64,000 nt of DNA, taken from Cymbidium sinense. Taxonomy: Eukaryota > Streptophyta > Magnoliopsida > Asparagales > Orchidaceae. Under the pieces are notes generated by a model. That model saw only the letters and a list, made by a program, of their open reading frames with translations, was not told the origin of the DNA and did no database searches. Below are positions 36,868-46,849 of this stretch, one piece after another. Positions within the stretch are counted from its first letter, which is position 1, and each line of letters opens with the position of its first letter. The position numbers and the translations under genes were made by a program. The DNA lies in NCBI GenBank assembly GCA_021442155.1, contig JAKCPB010001397.1:19760-83759 (forward strand), given 5' to 3'.

Positions 36868-38106
36868 GGGTTTAGGTTTAGGTTTAGGTTTATTAGGTTT
36901 TAGGTTTGCTTTATTTTTAATTTATTTAGTTACTTTAGGTTTAGGTTTAGGGTTTGAGGTTTAGGGTTTAGGGTTTAGGGTTTAGGGTTTGGGTTTAAGG
37001 TTTAGAGTTTACAATTTAAGGTTTAGGGTTTATGCTTTTGGGGTTTAGGGTTTAGGGTTTAGGGTATTTTAGGGTTTTTTAGGGTTTAGGGTTTAGGGTT
37101 TAGGGTTAAGGGTAGTAGGTTTAGGGTTTAGATTTTAAGGTTCAGGTTTTAGGATTTAGAGTTTATGGTTTTTTTAAAAAAAATTAAGTAAAATGATAGG
37201 TTTATGTTTATTTATTTTATTTAGTTTATTTTTAATTTACTTTAGTTTATTTTATTTTTTATTTTAGTTTGTTTATTTTAGATTTATTTATTTTAGTTTA
37301 GGTTTTTTATTTTAGCTAATTTTCTATGTTTAGGTTTAGGTTTATTTTTTAGTTTAGTTTTATTTATACTTTATTTTTTAGATTTAAGCTCTATTTTTTT
37401 ACTTTTAGGTTTAAGTTTAGCTTTTTATTTTATTTTTTATGTTTTATGTTTTAGGTTTTATTTTAGGTTTATTTTTAGGTTTCATTTTATAATTTAGGTT
37501 TTCATTTATTTTTAGTTTATTTTATTTTATTTAGTTTTGCTTTAGGTTTAGGTTTAGTTTATTTTGGGTTTAGGTTTTGGTTGTATTTATTTTGGCTCCG
37601 TTTAATTTAATTTAGGTTTCGTTTATTTATTTTATTTTTAGGTTTTTTTTTTAGTTTAGGGTTTAGGTTTTTTATTTTAGGTATATTTTTTAGGTTTAGA
37701 TTTTTATTTAGTTTTATTTATGTTTATTTTATTTTATTTTAGATTTATTTGTTTAATTTAGGTTTTATTTTTTAGTTTAGTTTATTTTTATTTATTTTAT
37801 TTTAGTTTTTATTTTTATTTTATTTTTGGTTTAGCCTTTTTTAAGTTTGTTTAGTTTAGGTTTAGGTTTTTAGCTTTTTAGGGCATATGGTTTAGGGTTT
37901 AGGGTTTAGGGTTAGTTTAGGGTTTAGGGTTTAGGGTTTAGTGTTTGGGGTTTAGGGTTTAGGGTTTAGGGTTTAGGGTTTCAGTTTTTGGGTTTAGGGT
38001 TTAGCATTTTAGGGTTTAGGGTTTATAGTTTAGGGTTTAGGTTTTAGGTTTAGGGTTTAGGTTTTAGGTTTAGGATTAAGGTTTTAGTTAGGAGTTGAGA
38101 ATTTTA
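36868..38106 (+). repeat. Telomere-like satellite unit between GR-RBP copies 3 and 4
   Basis: This is one complete composite unit: post-GR-RBP flank (ATTTAGTTACTTTA, TTTATGCTTTTG near 37027), TTTAGGG-like segment, anchor near 37172, T-rich segment to about 37870, then dense TTTAGGG (37880-38080) up to GR-RBP copy 4. The GR-RBP spacing of 1.69 kb is the shortest in the window. Confidence 0.94.
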
Positions 38107-38541
38107 GTTTTTTTAATAGAGAACAAATTTAGATTCATATATCTTATTTTGATTTCATCAATCAAGTAACACACCAAGTTTTCTAAGACATGCGATGACA
38201 TAGATATAAAATGAGCACACATTGAGCAAATGAAAAATCTAGATAACTACCATCTCTCTTAAAAGACACCGTTCCATAAAGCAGATCTAATTTGTTCTTG
38301 ATTTCTCTAGTTCCCATCAGAACCACCCCGACCTCTCTAGTAGTAGGATCCATAATCATATCCCAAATCTCTCTCTCCACCACCACCATAGTTGTAACCT
38401 CCGCTCCTCCTACTTATGTAAGCGATCAAACCACCGATCCACCATCATCTCCGGCTCCCACCACCACCTGGATGCTTTCTGCCACCTCCGCAGATCTAGG
38501 CGAGTTGACAATGATGTTCTGCCCTCAAGGTTCTTATTCTT
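38107..38541 (-). pseudogene. Glycine-rich RNA-binding protein retrocopy fragment, copy 4
   Basis: The tail T-run lies at about 38107-38114 before AATAGAGAACAAATTTAG. The C-terminus is well preserved near 38297-38350 in the family frame: GSYY, stop, RGRGGSDGN, stop, RN, with no stop after RN because the native stop is also changed. The Gly-rich region lies at about 38350-38490 and the RRM remainder near 38505-38530 (compare GRNITVN). Frames of 68 codons (-) and 83 codons (+) here are not the family frame. Confidence 0.88.
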
Positions 38542-39717
38542 AGGGTGTAGGTTTAGGTTTAGGTTTATTAGGTTTTAGGGTTTAAGTTTATTTTTAGTTT
38601 ATTTAGTTACTTTCTTAGGTTTAGGTTTGGGGTTTAAGTTTAGGTTTGGTTGGGGTTTAAGTTTAGGTTTAGGTTTAGGTTTTATAGTTTATGCTTTTAA
38701 GTTTAGGTTTAGATTAGGTTTAAACTTTAGTGTTTAAACTTTAGGTTTAGATTTTTTAGGTTTAGTTGTTAGATTAGAGTTGAGGTTTAGGTTTAGGGTG
38801 GTTTAGGTTTTATGTTTAAGTTTAGGTTTAGATTTAGGTTTAGTTTTAAGTTTAGTTTAGTTTAGGGTTCTGATTTTAGGATGAGTTTAGGTTTAGGTTT
38901 TAAGGTTTAGTTTAGGTTTTAGATTTAGAGTTTAGGATTTGGTTAGTTTAGGTTTAGAGTTTATTATTTTTATTATTTTATTTTATTTAAATTGGTAGGT
39001 TTAGGTTTATTTACTTTATTTAGTTTATTTTTTATTTATTTTAATTTAATTTAGTTTAAATTTATATTTATGTTTATTTTTTTTATTTAGTTTAGTTTAT
39101 TTATTTTATGTTTATTTATTTTAATTTAGGTTTTTTATTTTATTTTATTTTGTAGGTTTAGGTTTTATTTTAATTTTTAGGTTTAGGTTTAGGTTTTTAT
39201 TTTTTTTTTTTAGGTTTGGACTTTAGGATTTTATTTTAGGTTTATCTTTAGGTTTTATTTTGTTTAGATTTCATTTATTTTTAATTTATTTTATTTTATT
39301 TAGTTTAGGTTTAAGTTTAGGTTTAGTTTATTTTAGATTTAGGTTTAGTTTTATTTATTTTAGTTTAATTTATTTTAGTTTAGGTTTAGGTTTATTTTAT
39401 TTTATTTTAGGTTTAGTTTTTTTTAATTTAGTTTAGGGTTGAATTTTTATTTTTTAAATTTATTTTTAAGTTTAGGTTTTTAATTTGTTTTTATTTTCTT
39501 TTATTTTAGGTTATTTTTTTTTTTTTAGGTTTATTTTATTTTATTTAGTTTTTTATTTAGTTTAGGTTTTATTTTTTAATTTTTTTAGGTTTAAGTTTAG
39601 GTTTTAGCTTTAATTTATTATATTTTTATTTTATTTAGGTTTAGTTTTTTATTTATTTATTTTATTTTATGTTTTATTTTGTTTAGAATTAGGTTTTTAG
39701 CTTTTTAGGGTTTAGGG
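38542..39717 (+). repeat. Telomere-like higher-order satellite block
   Basis: Post-GR-RBP flank (ATTTAGTTACTTTC, TTTATGCTTTTA near 38688), degenerate TTTAGGTTTAG segment, anchor near 38984, then a T-rich segment ending GGTTTTTAGCTTTTTAGGG, where LINE copy 4 begins. Confidence 0.93.
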
Positions 39718-39724
39718 TTTTTTT

Positions 39725-41039
39725 AGGAAAATTAGGGGAATTTTATTGCCATAAAGAAAAAAGAAAAAAGTCTACAAGGGTAAATCTCTAAATTAATGCT
39801 CAAAGAGCTACAATAAGTCCTAAAGAGATAACCCCTAACTATTACAATAATATAAGAAAAAAATAAAAGGAAAAAAAAACAAATCAACAACGATTCATCA
39901 TTGCACAATGACATCCACTAGGTCCTTTTGTTCTAGCAAGATCCACCTACAAGATTCTCCCAACCTATAAAAGAAATCTGTAATATAATAATGAAAGATG
40001 AGTACAATTAAGCAAGCATAAAGTATGAGCAATGTAAAGAAAAGGCTCTCAGTTATAATAATCTCAGAAACACACTATGTAAGCATCCAAACTTAGAAGG
40101 GTTACAATTACATATAGTGCTACTAGCGAAAAGAAGATAGAGAGGGAAACATCAAGGCAAATCATTACCAACATACCACCAAACCCATCCAAAGTAGTAG
40201 AAATTCTAATCCATGTGAGGTGAATAGCTTTAAAAAAAAAAGAGCGATAATACCAACTAAAGCCATCCATCGGGTAGTAATAGTACAATAGGAACACCAC
40301 GAAGCCAACAAAAAAGGGTAGAAATATCAATGAGTGCAAGAATAACCATAGCCAAGTTTGGCACCAAACACTAAAACAAGTCACGAGATCCCAAAGCAAA
40401 ATAATAGCCACTAAATATCAACCAAACCCAAAATAATAACAAAAAAAGTATGTAGAAAAGGGGAAGACCATTACATGAAGAGGCTGAAACCATAACTAAA
40501 AGAAACAAACCCAAACTAGCAAAACTAACCTCAAAAACCCAATCCACAAAAATGAAGAATAACATTCCACATATAACCTCTATCAAATCCAATCCAAAAT
40601 TAGACCATAGCACCTCAATCGCCAACAAAAGAAGATAAACCAATAACACCACCCAACCAACCAACCCCAACATAGACCCACCCAATAACAAGGCTACCCA
40701 AACACCAGTAGAAAATCCAACTCGTTAAGGAAGCAACTAGCTTAGATATGGAAAATCTTATATAGAAAATAATAAGAAAATCCACCACCCAAATGAAGGT
40801 CTCCAAAACAACCAATCAACAATAATCATCCAGAAAAATAACATCCACTGGGCCAAAAAAAACCAAAACAACCTAGCAGAAAAATAAGAACCACCAGTGT
40901 AAACCACCCAACAAGAGCTCAAACAAGCATAGGCTAAGAGTGAAAATAAGAAAATGGCCACAACCCAAAGAGGGTTTAACAAAGGGAAACCAAATGCAAT
41001 GGCTCATCAAAACCAATAGAAAAACCAAACCAAGAAAAA
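39725..41039 (-). other. 3' untranslated part of LINE copy 4
   Basis: A/C-rich + strand. Four overlapping minus-strand frames (66-115 codons) encode Leu/Val/Phe/Trp-rich strings. Similar strings occur in copy 5 but not with matching residues, so I attribute them to the T/G-rich composition. Confidence 0.7.
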
Positions 41040-41976
41040 TGAGATGAGGTAATCCGGTGTTATCAAGTTGACCAAACCCCTTAAAAGTTTAGGTAAATTT
41101 TGATTGTCAAATAAAGTGAAATTAGTTAAGTTCGCACCTAAAGTAGTCAAAAAATTTGCACAAGCATTACCTTCGCAAAGGATATGGAAAATTTTATAAC
41201 AAACTTGAGAAAGAAGATTTTCGTATGATTAAGAAGATAAAATAAGTCAGCATTTTTATATTATATGTGAAAAGCAAGAACTCATCAACATAAATCCGAT
41301 GTTAAGGAAACCTTTATTCAAATAAATCTCAATAGCTATTACGACCATAAGCTCAACATAGATAACAAAACAAGATTTGAAAGGATAAAAAAGCACAAAT
41401 GGTAGTACCTTTAGAATTCCTATGAATACCACCATAACCATATTTATTAGAAGCAATAGAAAATTTCATTCACTTTAATCAAATTTTCTTGGGTTTGATC
41501 CAAAGGATAATCCTAGCTCTTTTATAAGAGTCAACATCAGCGACTAATTTTTTAGCACAAATTTATAACCTATAAAATGAATGTTAATAAGATTGTCATT
41601 AAATAGAGCTTGAATTTAATTCTTTGGTTCTAGATCCTTTTGGATCATCGAATACCATGATATTTAGCATCATTTATATCCATCCGATGAACCGGATAAG
41701 GGTAATAACTAGAACTGATATGATCTTTCATAGTTTTGGAAATAGACTTCAAGAAGTCGATATATGGAAAGAGATCCATGAAAGTAGTTGGTATTAAATA
41801 AATCATCTTACCATAACCATAATTTATAAGCAATAGCACCATTGATAGAAACATGATTAACATTTTCAATATGAAAGTAACAATAGCACTTTGAAGGCAA
41901 ATAAAACCCTTTATTCCAGAGCAAAAAGTCCACAAGAATAAAGTAATAATAGCACTTTGAAGGAAAATTAACATTT
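41040..41976 (-). pseudogene. LINE copy 4 ORF2 C-terminus (zinc-finger and RNase H remnants)
   Basis: From the 5' side, 41976-41645 encodes part of the zinc-finger RT-associated segment (CNHFHIENVNHVSINGAIA in degraded form near 41840-41885) and a stretch like ISSSYYPYPVHRMDINDAKYHGI (about 41650-41715), which matches MDRNDAKYHGIPMNHKR of copy 6. The RNase H remnant follows at 41256-41456, with a C-terminal HILCEGNACANFL-like part near 41140-41190. Frames are interrupted at about 41460-41640 and 41200-41256. Endonuclease and polymerase are absent. Confidence 0.78.
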
Positions 41977-44185
41977 TAGGGTTTAGGGTTTAAAGTTTTT
42001 TTTAAATTAAGTAAATCGGTAGGTTTAGGTTTATTTAATATATTTAGTTTATTTTATTTTTTATTTTTATTTAAGTTAATTTTTAATTTTTATTTAATTT
42101 AGTTTATTTATTTTCGTTTAGGTTTTTTATTTTAGTTTATTTTTAGGTTTAAGTTTAGATTTAGGTTTATTTTTTAGTTGAGTTTTATTTTATTTTATTT
42201 TTAGGTTTATGTTTTATTTTTTATTTTTAGGTTTAGGTTTAAGATTTTATTTTATTTTTATAGGTTTAGGTTTTAGGTTTTTATTTTAAGTTTTATTTTT
42301 TAGCTTATGTTTAGCTTTATTTTTAGTTTATTTTATTTTATTTATTTTAGATTTAGGTTTAAGTTTAGTTTCTTCTTTTAAGTTTTTAGGTTTTACTTAT
42401 TTTAGTTTAGTTTCTTTTAGTTTACTTTTAGGTTTATTTTATTTTATTTTTAATTTAGGTTTAGGTTTTTTTTAGTTTAGCGTTTAGGTTTTATTTTTTA
42501 TTTATTTTTAGATTTTATTTTTAGGTTTATTTTTTATTTTACATTTAGTTTTTATTTTATTTAGGTTTTTTATTCTTAGGTTTATATTATTATTTAGTTT
42601 AGTTTAGGTTTTAATATATTTTATTTTAGTTTATTTTTATTTTTTATTTTATTTTATTTTTAGGTTTAGGTTTACATTTAAGTTTTCATTTAGGTTTTTA
42701 TTATTTATTATTTATTATTTTATTTAGGTTTAGGTTTTTTTATTTATTTTATTTTTTATGTTTTATTTAGTTTAGTTTAAGATTTTAGGTTTTAGGTTTT
42801 AGGGTTTAGTTTAGGGTTTAGGGTTTAGGGTTTAGGGTTTAGGGTTTAGTTTAGGGTTTTAGTGTTTAAGGTTTAGGTTAGGTTGGGATTTAGGTTTAAG
42901 GTTTAATTTAGGGTTTTAGGGTTTTTTTAAGGTTTGGGTTTAGGTTTAGAGGTTTAGTTTAGTTCTTTAGGGTTTTGGTTTAGGGTTTAGGGTTTATTTA
43001 GGGTTTAAGTTTAGGGTTTAGGGTTTTTAGTTTAGGGTTTATGGTTTAGGATTAGTTTAGGGATTAGGTTTTGTACTTTTTAGGGTTTAGTGTAGGTTTT
43101 GGGATTATGGTTTAGGGCTTAGGGTTAGTTTTAGGTTTAGGGTTTAGGGTTTAGAGTTTAGGATTTTGTGTTTAGGGTTTAGGGTTTTTTTTAAATTAAA
43201 TAAACCAGTAGGTTTTACTTTATTTAGTTTATTTTATATTTTTATTGAGGTTTATTTTTTATTTTTATTTAGTTTAGTTTATTAATTTTATGTTTATTTA
43301 TTTGAGTTTAGGTTTTTTATTTTAGTTTATTTTTTAGGCTTAGGTTTAGGTTTATATTTATTTTTATTTTAGTTTTATTTTTATTTTATCTCTTAGGTTT
43401 AGATTTTATTTTTTATTTTTTTGGTTTAGGTTTAGGTTTTTATTTAATTTTTTAAGGTTAGGTATTAGGTTTTTATTTTAGCTTTATTTTTACTTTATTT
43501 TATTTTATTTACTTTAGGGTTTAGGTTTAGTTTATTTTAGTTTAGGTTTATTTATTATTTTTTATTTTAGGTTTAGGTTTTTTTTTGTAGGGTTTAGGTT
43601 TTATTTTTTATTTATTTTAGGTTTTATATTTAGGTTTATTTTTTAGGTTTAGGTTTTTATTTAGTTTTATTTTATTTTATTTTAGGCTTATTTTTTTTCT
43701 TATTTTCATTTAGGTTTTTATTTTAATTTAGTTTAGGTTTTATTTATTTTATTTTAGTTTAGTTTTTTATTTTTAGTTTATTTTCTTTTATGGTTTTTGG
43801 TTTAGGTTTAGGTTTTAGTTTGTGGTTTAATTTATTTTATTTTATTATTTTATTTTTGTTTTGGGTTTTTTATTAATTTTATTTTAAGGTTTTATTTAAT
43901 TTAGGTTTAGGTTTTGGATGTTTAGGGTTTAGGGTTTAGGGTTAGTTTAAGGTTTAGGGTTTAGGGTTTGGGGTTTAAGGTTTGTGTTTAGGTTTGTTTT
44001 TTTTTTGGTTTTAAGATTTAGGGTTTATCGTTTAGGGTTTAGGTCAGGTTTTAGGATTTAATTTAAAGTTTTAGGGTTTAGGTTTAGGGTTTAGGTTTAA
44101 GGTTTGGGGTTTAGGGTTTAGGGTTATGGGTCTAGGTTTTAGGTTTAGCATTCATGTTTTAGTTTAGGGTTTAGGGTTTTTAGAA
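41977..44185 (+). repeat. Telomere-like higher-order satellite block, two units
   Basis: Anchors lie near 42001 and 43192 (spacing 1.19 kb). Each is followed by a T-rich segment and then by a TTTAGGG-like segment (42790-43190 and 43920-44185). About five perfect TTTAGGG units stand near 42811-42849. Confidence 0.94.
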
Positions 44186-44652
44186 TTTTTTTTTAACAGA
44201 GAATAAATTTAGATTCAACATTTCTTCTATTTTATTTCATCAACCAAGTAACACACTTAGTTTTCTAGGACACAAGAGATGACATAGATTAGAATGAGCA
44301 TGCATAGAGCAAATCAAAACCCTAGATAACTAGAACTATCTTTATTGTAAAGGCATAGTTCCATAAGCAGCAGATCGGATGGGTCGTTCTTAGTTTCTCT
44401 TGTTCCCATCAGAACTACCCCAGCCTCTCGAGCAGTGGGATCCACCATCATATCCCATCTCACTCTTCCCACACCCCATGGTTGTAACCTCCCATGCTCC
44501 TCACCATAACCACCTTCCGACCACCACCTCCATATCCTCAGATCCCCACCAACACTATGATAACCACTACCTCCGCCTTCACCTCCACCGCCTGATCTAG
44601 ACTATGCCTAGTTGACAGTAATGTTCCTACCCTCAAGGTTCTACCCATTCTT
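44186..44652 (-). pseudogene. Glycine-rich RNA-binding protein retrocopy fragment, copy 5 (clearest coding end)
   Basis: This copy best reveals the source. Reading the minus strand from 44646 gives NG-stop-NLEGRNITVN-stop-A-stop-SRSGGGGEGGGSGYHSVGG. The family has NGQNLEGRNITVNQAQSRSGGGG, so three Gln CAG codons have become TAG. The Gly-rich tail continues to about 44460. The C-terminus is GSSDGNKRN-stop near 44393-44430, with Lys AAG where the family has Trp. A T-run at 44186-44194 beside TTAACAGAGAATAAATT is the tail. The retrocopy starts after the RNP motifs, so RNA binding by the RRM is impossible. Right edge CCCATTCTTAGGG as in the other copies. Confidence 0.92.
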
Positions 44653-45880
44653 AGGGTTTAGGTTTAGGTCTATTAGGTTTTAGGGTTTATGTTTATTTTT
44701 TATATTATTTAGTTAGTTTAGGTTTTGGTTTAGGGCTTGGGGTTTACTGTTTAGGGTTTAGGGTTTAGGGTTTAGGGTTTAGGTTTTAGGGTTTATGCTT
44801 TTATGGTTTAGGGTTTAGCATTTGGGTTTAAGGTTTAGGGTTTAGGGTTTTTTTATTGTTTAGGGTTTAGGGTTTTGTAGGTTTAGGGTTTAGGGTTTAG
44901 GGTTTATGGTTTATGGTATATGCTTTTTTTATTTTAAAAAATTAAGTAAACTGATAGGTTTAGGTTTATTTAGTTTATTTAGTTTATTTTTTATTTATTT
45001 TAGTTTATTTTATATTTTTATTTTTATTTAGGTTTATTTTTATTTTTATTTAGTTTAGTTTATTTATTTTTTGTTTATTTATTTCATTTTAGGTTATTAT
45101 TTTTGTTTATTTTTTAGGTTTATTTTTAGGTTTAGGTTTAGGTTTATTTTAGTTGAGTTTTATTTTATTTTATTTTTTTTAGGTTTAGGACTTATTTTTA
45201 TTTTAGGTGTAGGTTTAGGTTTTATATTATAATTTTAGGTTTAGGTTTTAGGTTTATTTTTAGGTTTTATTTGTTAGTTTAGGTTTAGGTTTATTTTTAG
45301 TTTATTTTATTTAATTTGGTTTAGGTTTATGTTTAGGTTTAGTTTATTTGAGGTTTAGGTTTATGTTTTTTTTCTTTTAGTTTAGTTTATTCTAATTTAG
45401 GTTTAGGTTGATTTTACTTTGTTTATTTTATTTTTATTTTATTTTAGGTTATTTTTTTTGTTTTTTTTTAATTTAGGGTTTAGGTTTAATTTTTATTTAT
45501 TTTTTGTTCTATTTTTTAGGTTTATTTTTTAGGTTTAGGTTTTTTTATTTAGGTTTTATTTTATTTTTTAAGTTTATTTTATTTTTATTTTAGGTTTTAT
45601 TTTGTTTAGATTTTTTTATTTTTAGGTTTATTTTATTTTCTTAGTTTAGTTTAGGTTTTATTTATTTATTTTCATTTAGTTTTATTTTTATTTTATTTTA
45701 TTTTTTTGGGTTTAGGTTTAGGTTTAGGTTTTAGTTTAGGTTTTTATTTTATTTTATTTTAGTTATCTTATTTAGGTTTTTTTAATTATTTTATTTTTAG
45801 GTTTTATTTAGTTTAGGTTTAGGGTTAGGTTTTTTGGTTTTTAGGGTTTAGGTTTAGGGTTTAGGGTTTGGGGTTTAGGG
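44653..45880 (+). repeat. Telomere-like higher-order satellite block
   Basis: Post-GR-RBP flank with TTTATGCTTTTA near 44793, TTTAGGG-like segment, anchor near 44939, T-rich segment ending TTTTATTTAGTTTAGGTTTA near 45805-45825, then a short TTTAGGG run into which LINE copy 5 is joined. Confidence 0.94.
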
Positions 45881-45888
45881 TTTTTTTT

Positions 45889-46849
45889 CCAAAAATGGGA
45901 AAATTTTATTGCCTCAAGAAAAGGATTAGAAAGTCCTTAAATGGGGATAAATCTCCAAAACTAATGCTCAAAGAGCTACAATAAAGCCTAAAGAGATAAA
46001 TCTCCTAATACAAGAGAAAAGAAAAGAAAAAAAGGAAAAGAGAAAACTCAACAACAAAAAACCCTCTAAGTTGACCACCACAAGAACCCAAGATCAAAAA
46101 AAAAACTTACAAGAAACTTAAGCAGAGATAATCTAAGAGAAAAGATGAAAATAATGTAAGAACATAAAGAGAGAAAAGAAATAAAATCCATGGACAAGGC
46201 TCAGGCTCAGTCACAATCAACTAAAGGAACAACAAAATTTGTGAGCATCCAAACTCCAAAAGAAGGGTTACAGTCACAAATAATCCTACCAACAAAAAGA
46301 AAATGAAGAAAACATTCCAGCCATCACAACCAAACTTACCTCAACTAAGGAGCTAACCCATAACCAATAACCATCAGAGTTCTAATACGCCATCAAATCA
46401 CGAAATAGCGGGGCAACAACCCAAAAGAAAAAATAATACACCACAATAAGCAAGTAAGGGTAAAACAACAACCATAAGCAAATGCGACCACAAAGGACCA
46501 CAGACCACCATCCAAACCAAGCAAAAAAGCCAAAATCGAAGGGAAAGAAAAGCCACAAAGGACCAACCAAACCAAACTATAGCGCCACCAAAACCATAAA
46601 GGGAAGGAAAAGTCGAGCCAAAACCTAAGTCAACCAACTCAAAGAAACTAGAGAAACATAAAAACAAATGGCAAAAGCCATAAGCAAAAACCCAAAAGCC
46701 AACCTGAAAATCCAAACAAGCCAAATCAATACACAAAAGTAGGAGACAAGGCACCAGTCACCCAAGTTCCAGGACAAAGGCCAACAAACAACCAGGCTAA
46801 ACTAGCCAAGAAAATCAAACAACTAAAGAAAAATAACAAAAATCTAAAA
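45889..46849 (-). other. 3' untranslated part of LINE copy 5
   Basis: The shared terminal block (ATGCTCAAAGAGCTACAATA near 45964-45985) and GGCTCAGGCTCAGTCACA near 46198-46217 are conserved. Three overlapping minus-strand frames near 46382-46754 are Phe/Trp/Leu/Gly-rich and show no family motif. At about 960 bp it is the shortest 3' part among copies 1, 2, 4 and 5. Confidence 0.75.

Larger units (their letters stand above)
39718..41976 (-). mobile_element. LINE copy 4, 5'-truncated in the zinc-finger region
   Basis: The T-run at 39718-39724 is the tail complement. The minus strand beside it gives GGCAATAAAATTCCCC. The shared terminal block with ATGCTCAAAGAGCTAC is at about 39795-39812. A 3' untranslated part of about 1.3 kb follows, with GCATCCAAACTTAGAAGGG near 40082-40100. 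The RNase H and zinc-finger remnants lie at 41040-41976. At the 5' edge a 22-bp phrase (ATAGCACTTTGAAGG) occurs twice, 68 bp apart, suggesting a template jump at the end of reverse transcription. TTTAGGG resumes at about 41976. Confidence 0.9.

Noticed and set aside
38292..38543. 83-codon + strand Ser/Thr/Pro-rich frame
   Set aside because: It has the same cause as the frame at 28305: antisense of the Gly-rich tail of GR-RBP copy 4.
40064..40982. Overlapping hydrophobic frames resembling multi-pass membrane proteins
   Set aside because: Four frames in two phases overlap within the 3' untranslated part of LINE copy 4, as expected from strand bias. There is no start context or conserved motif.
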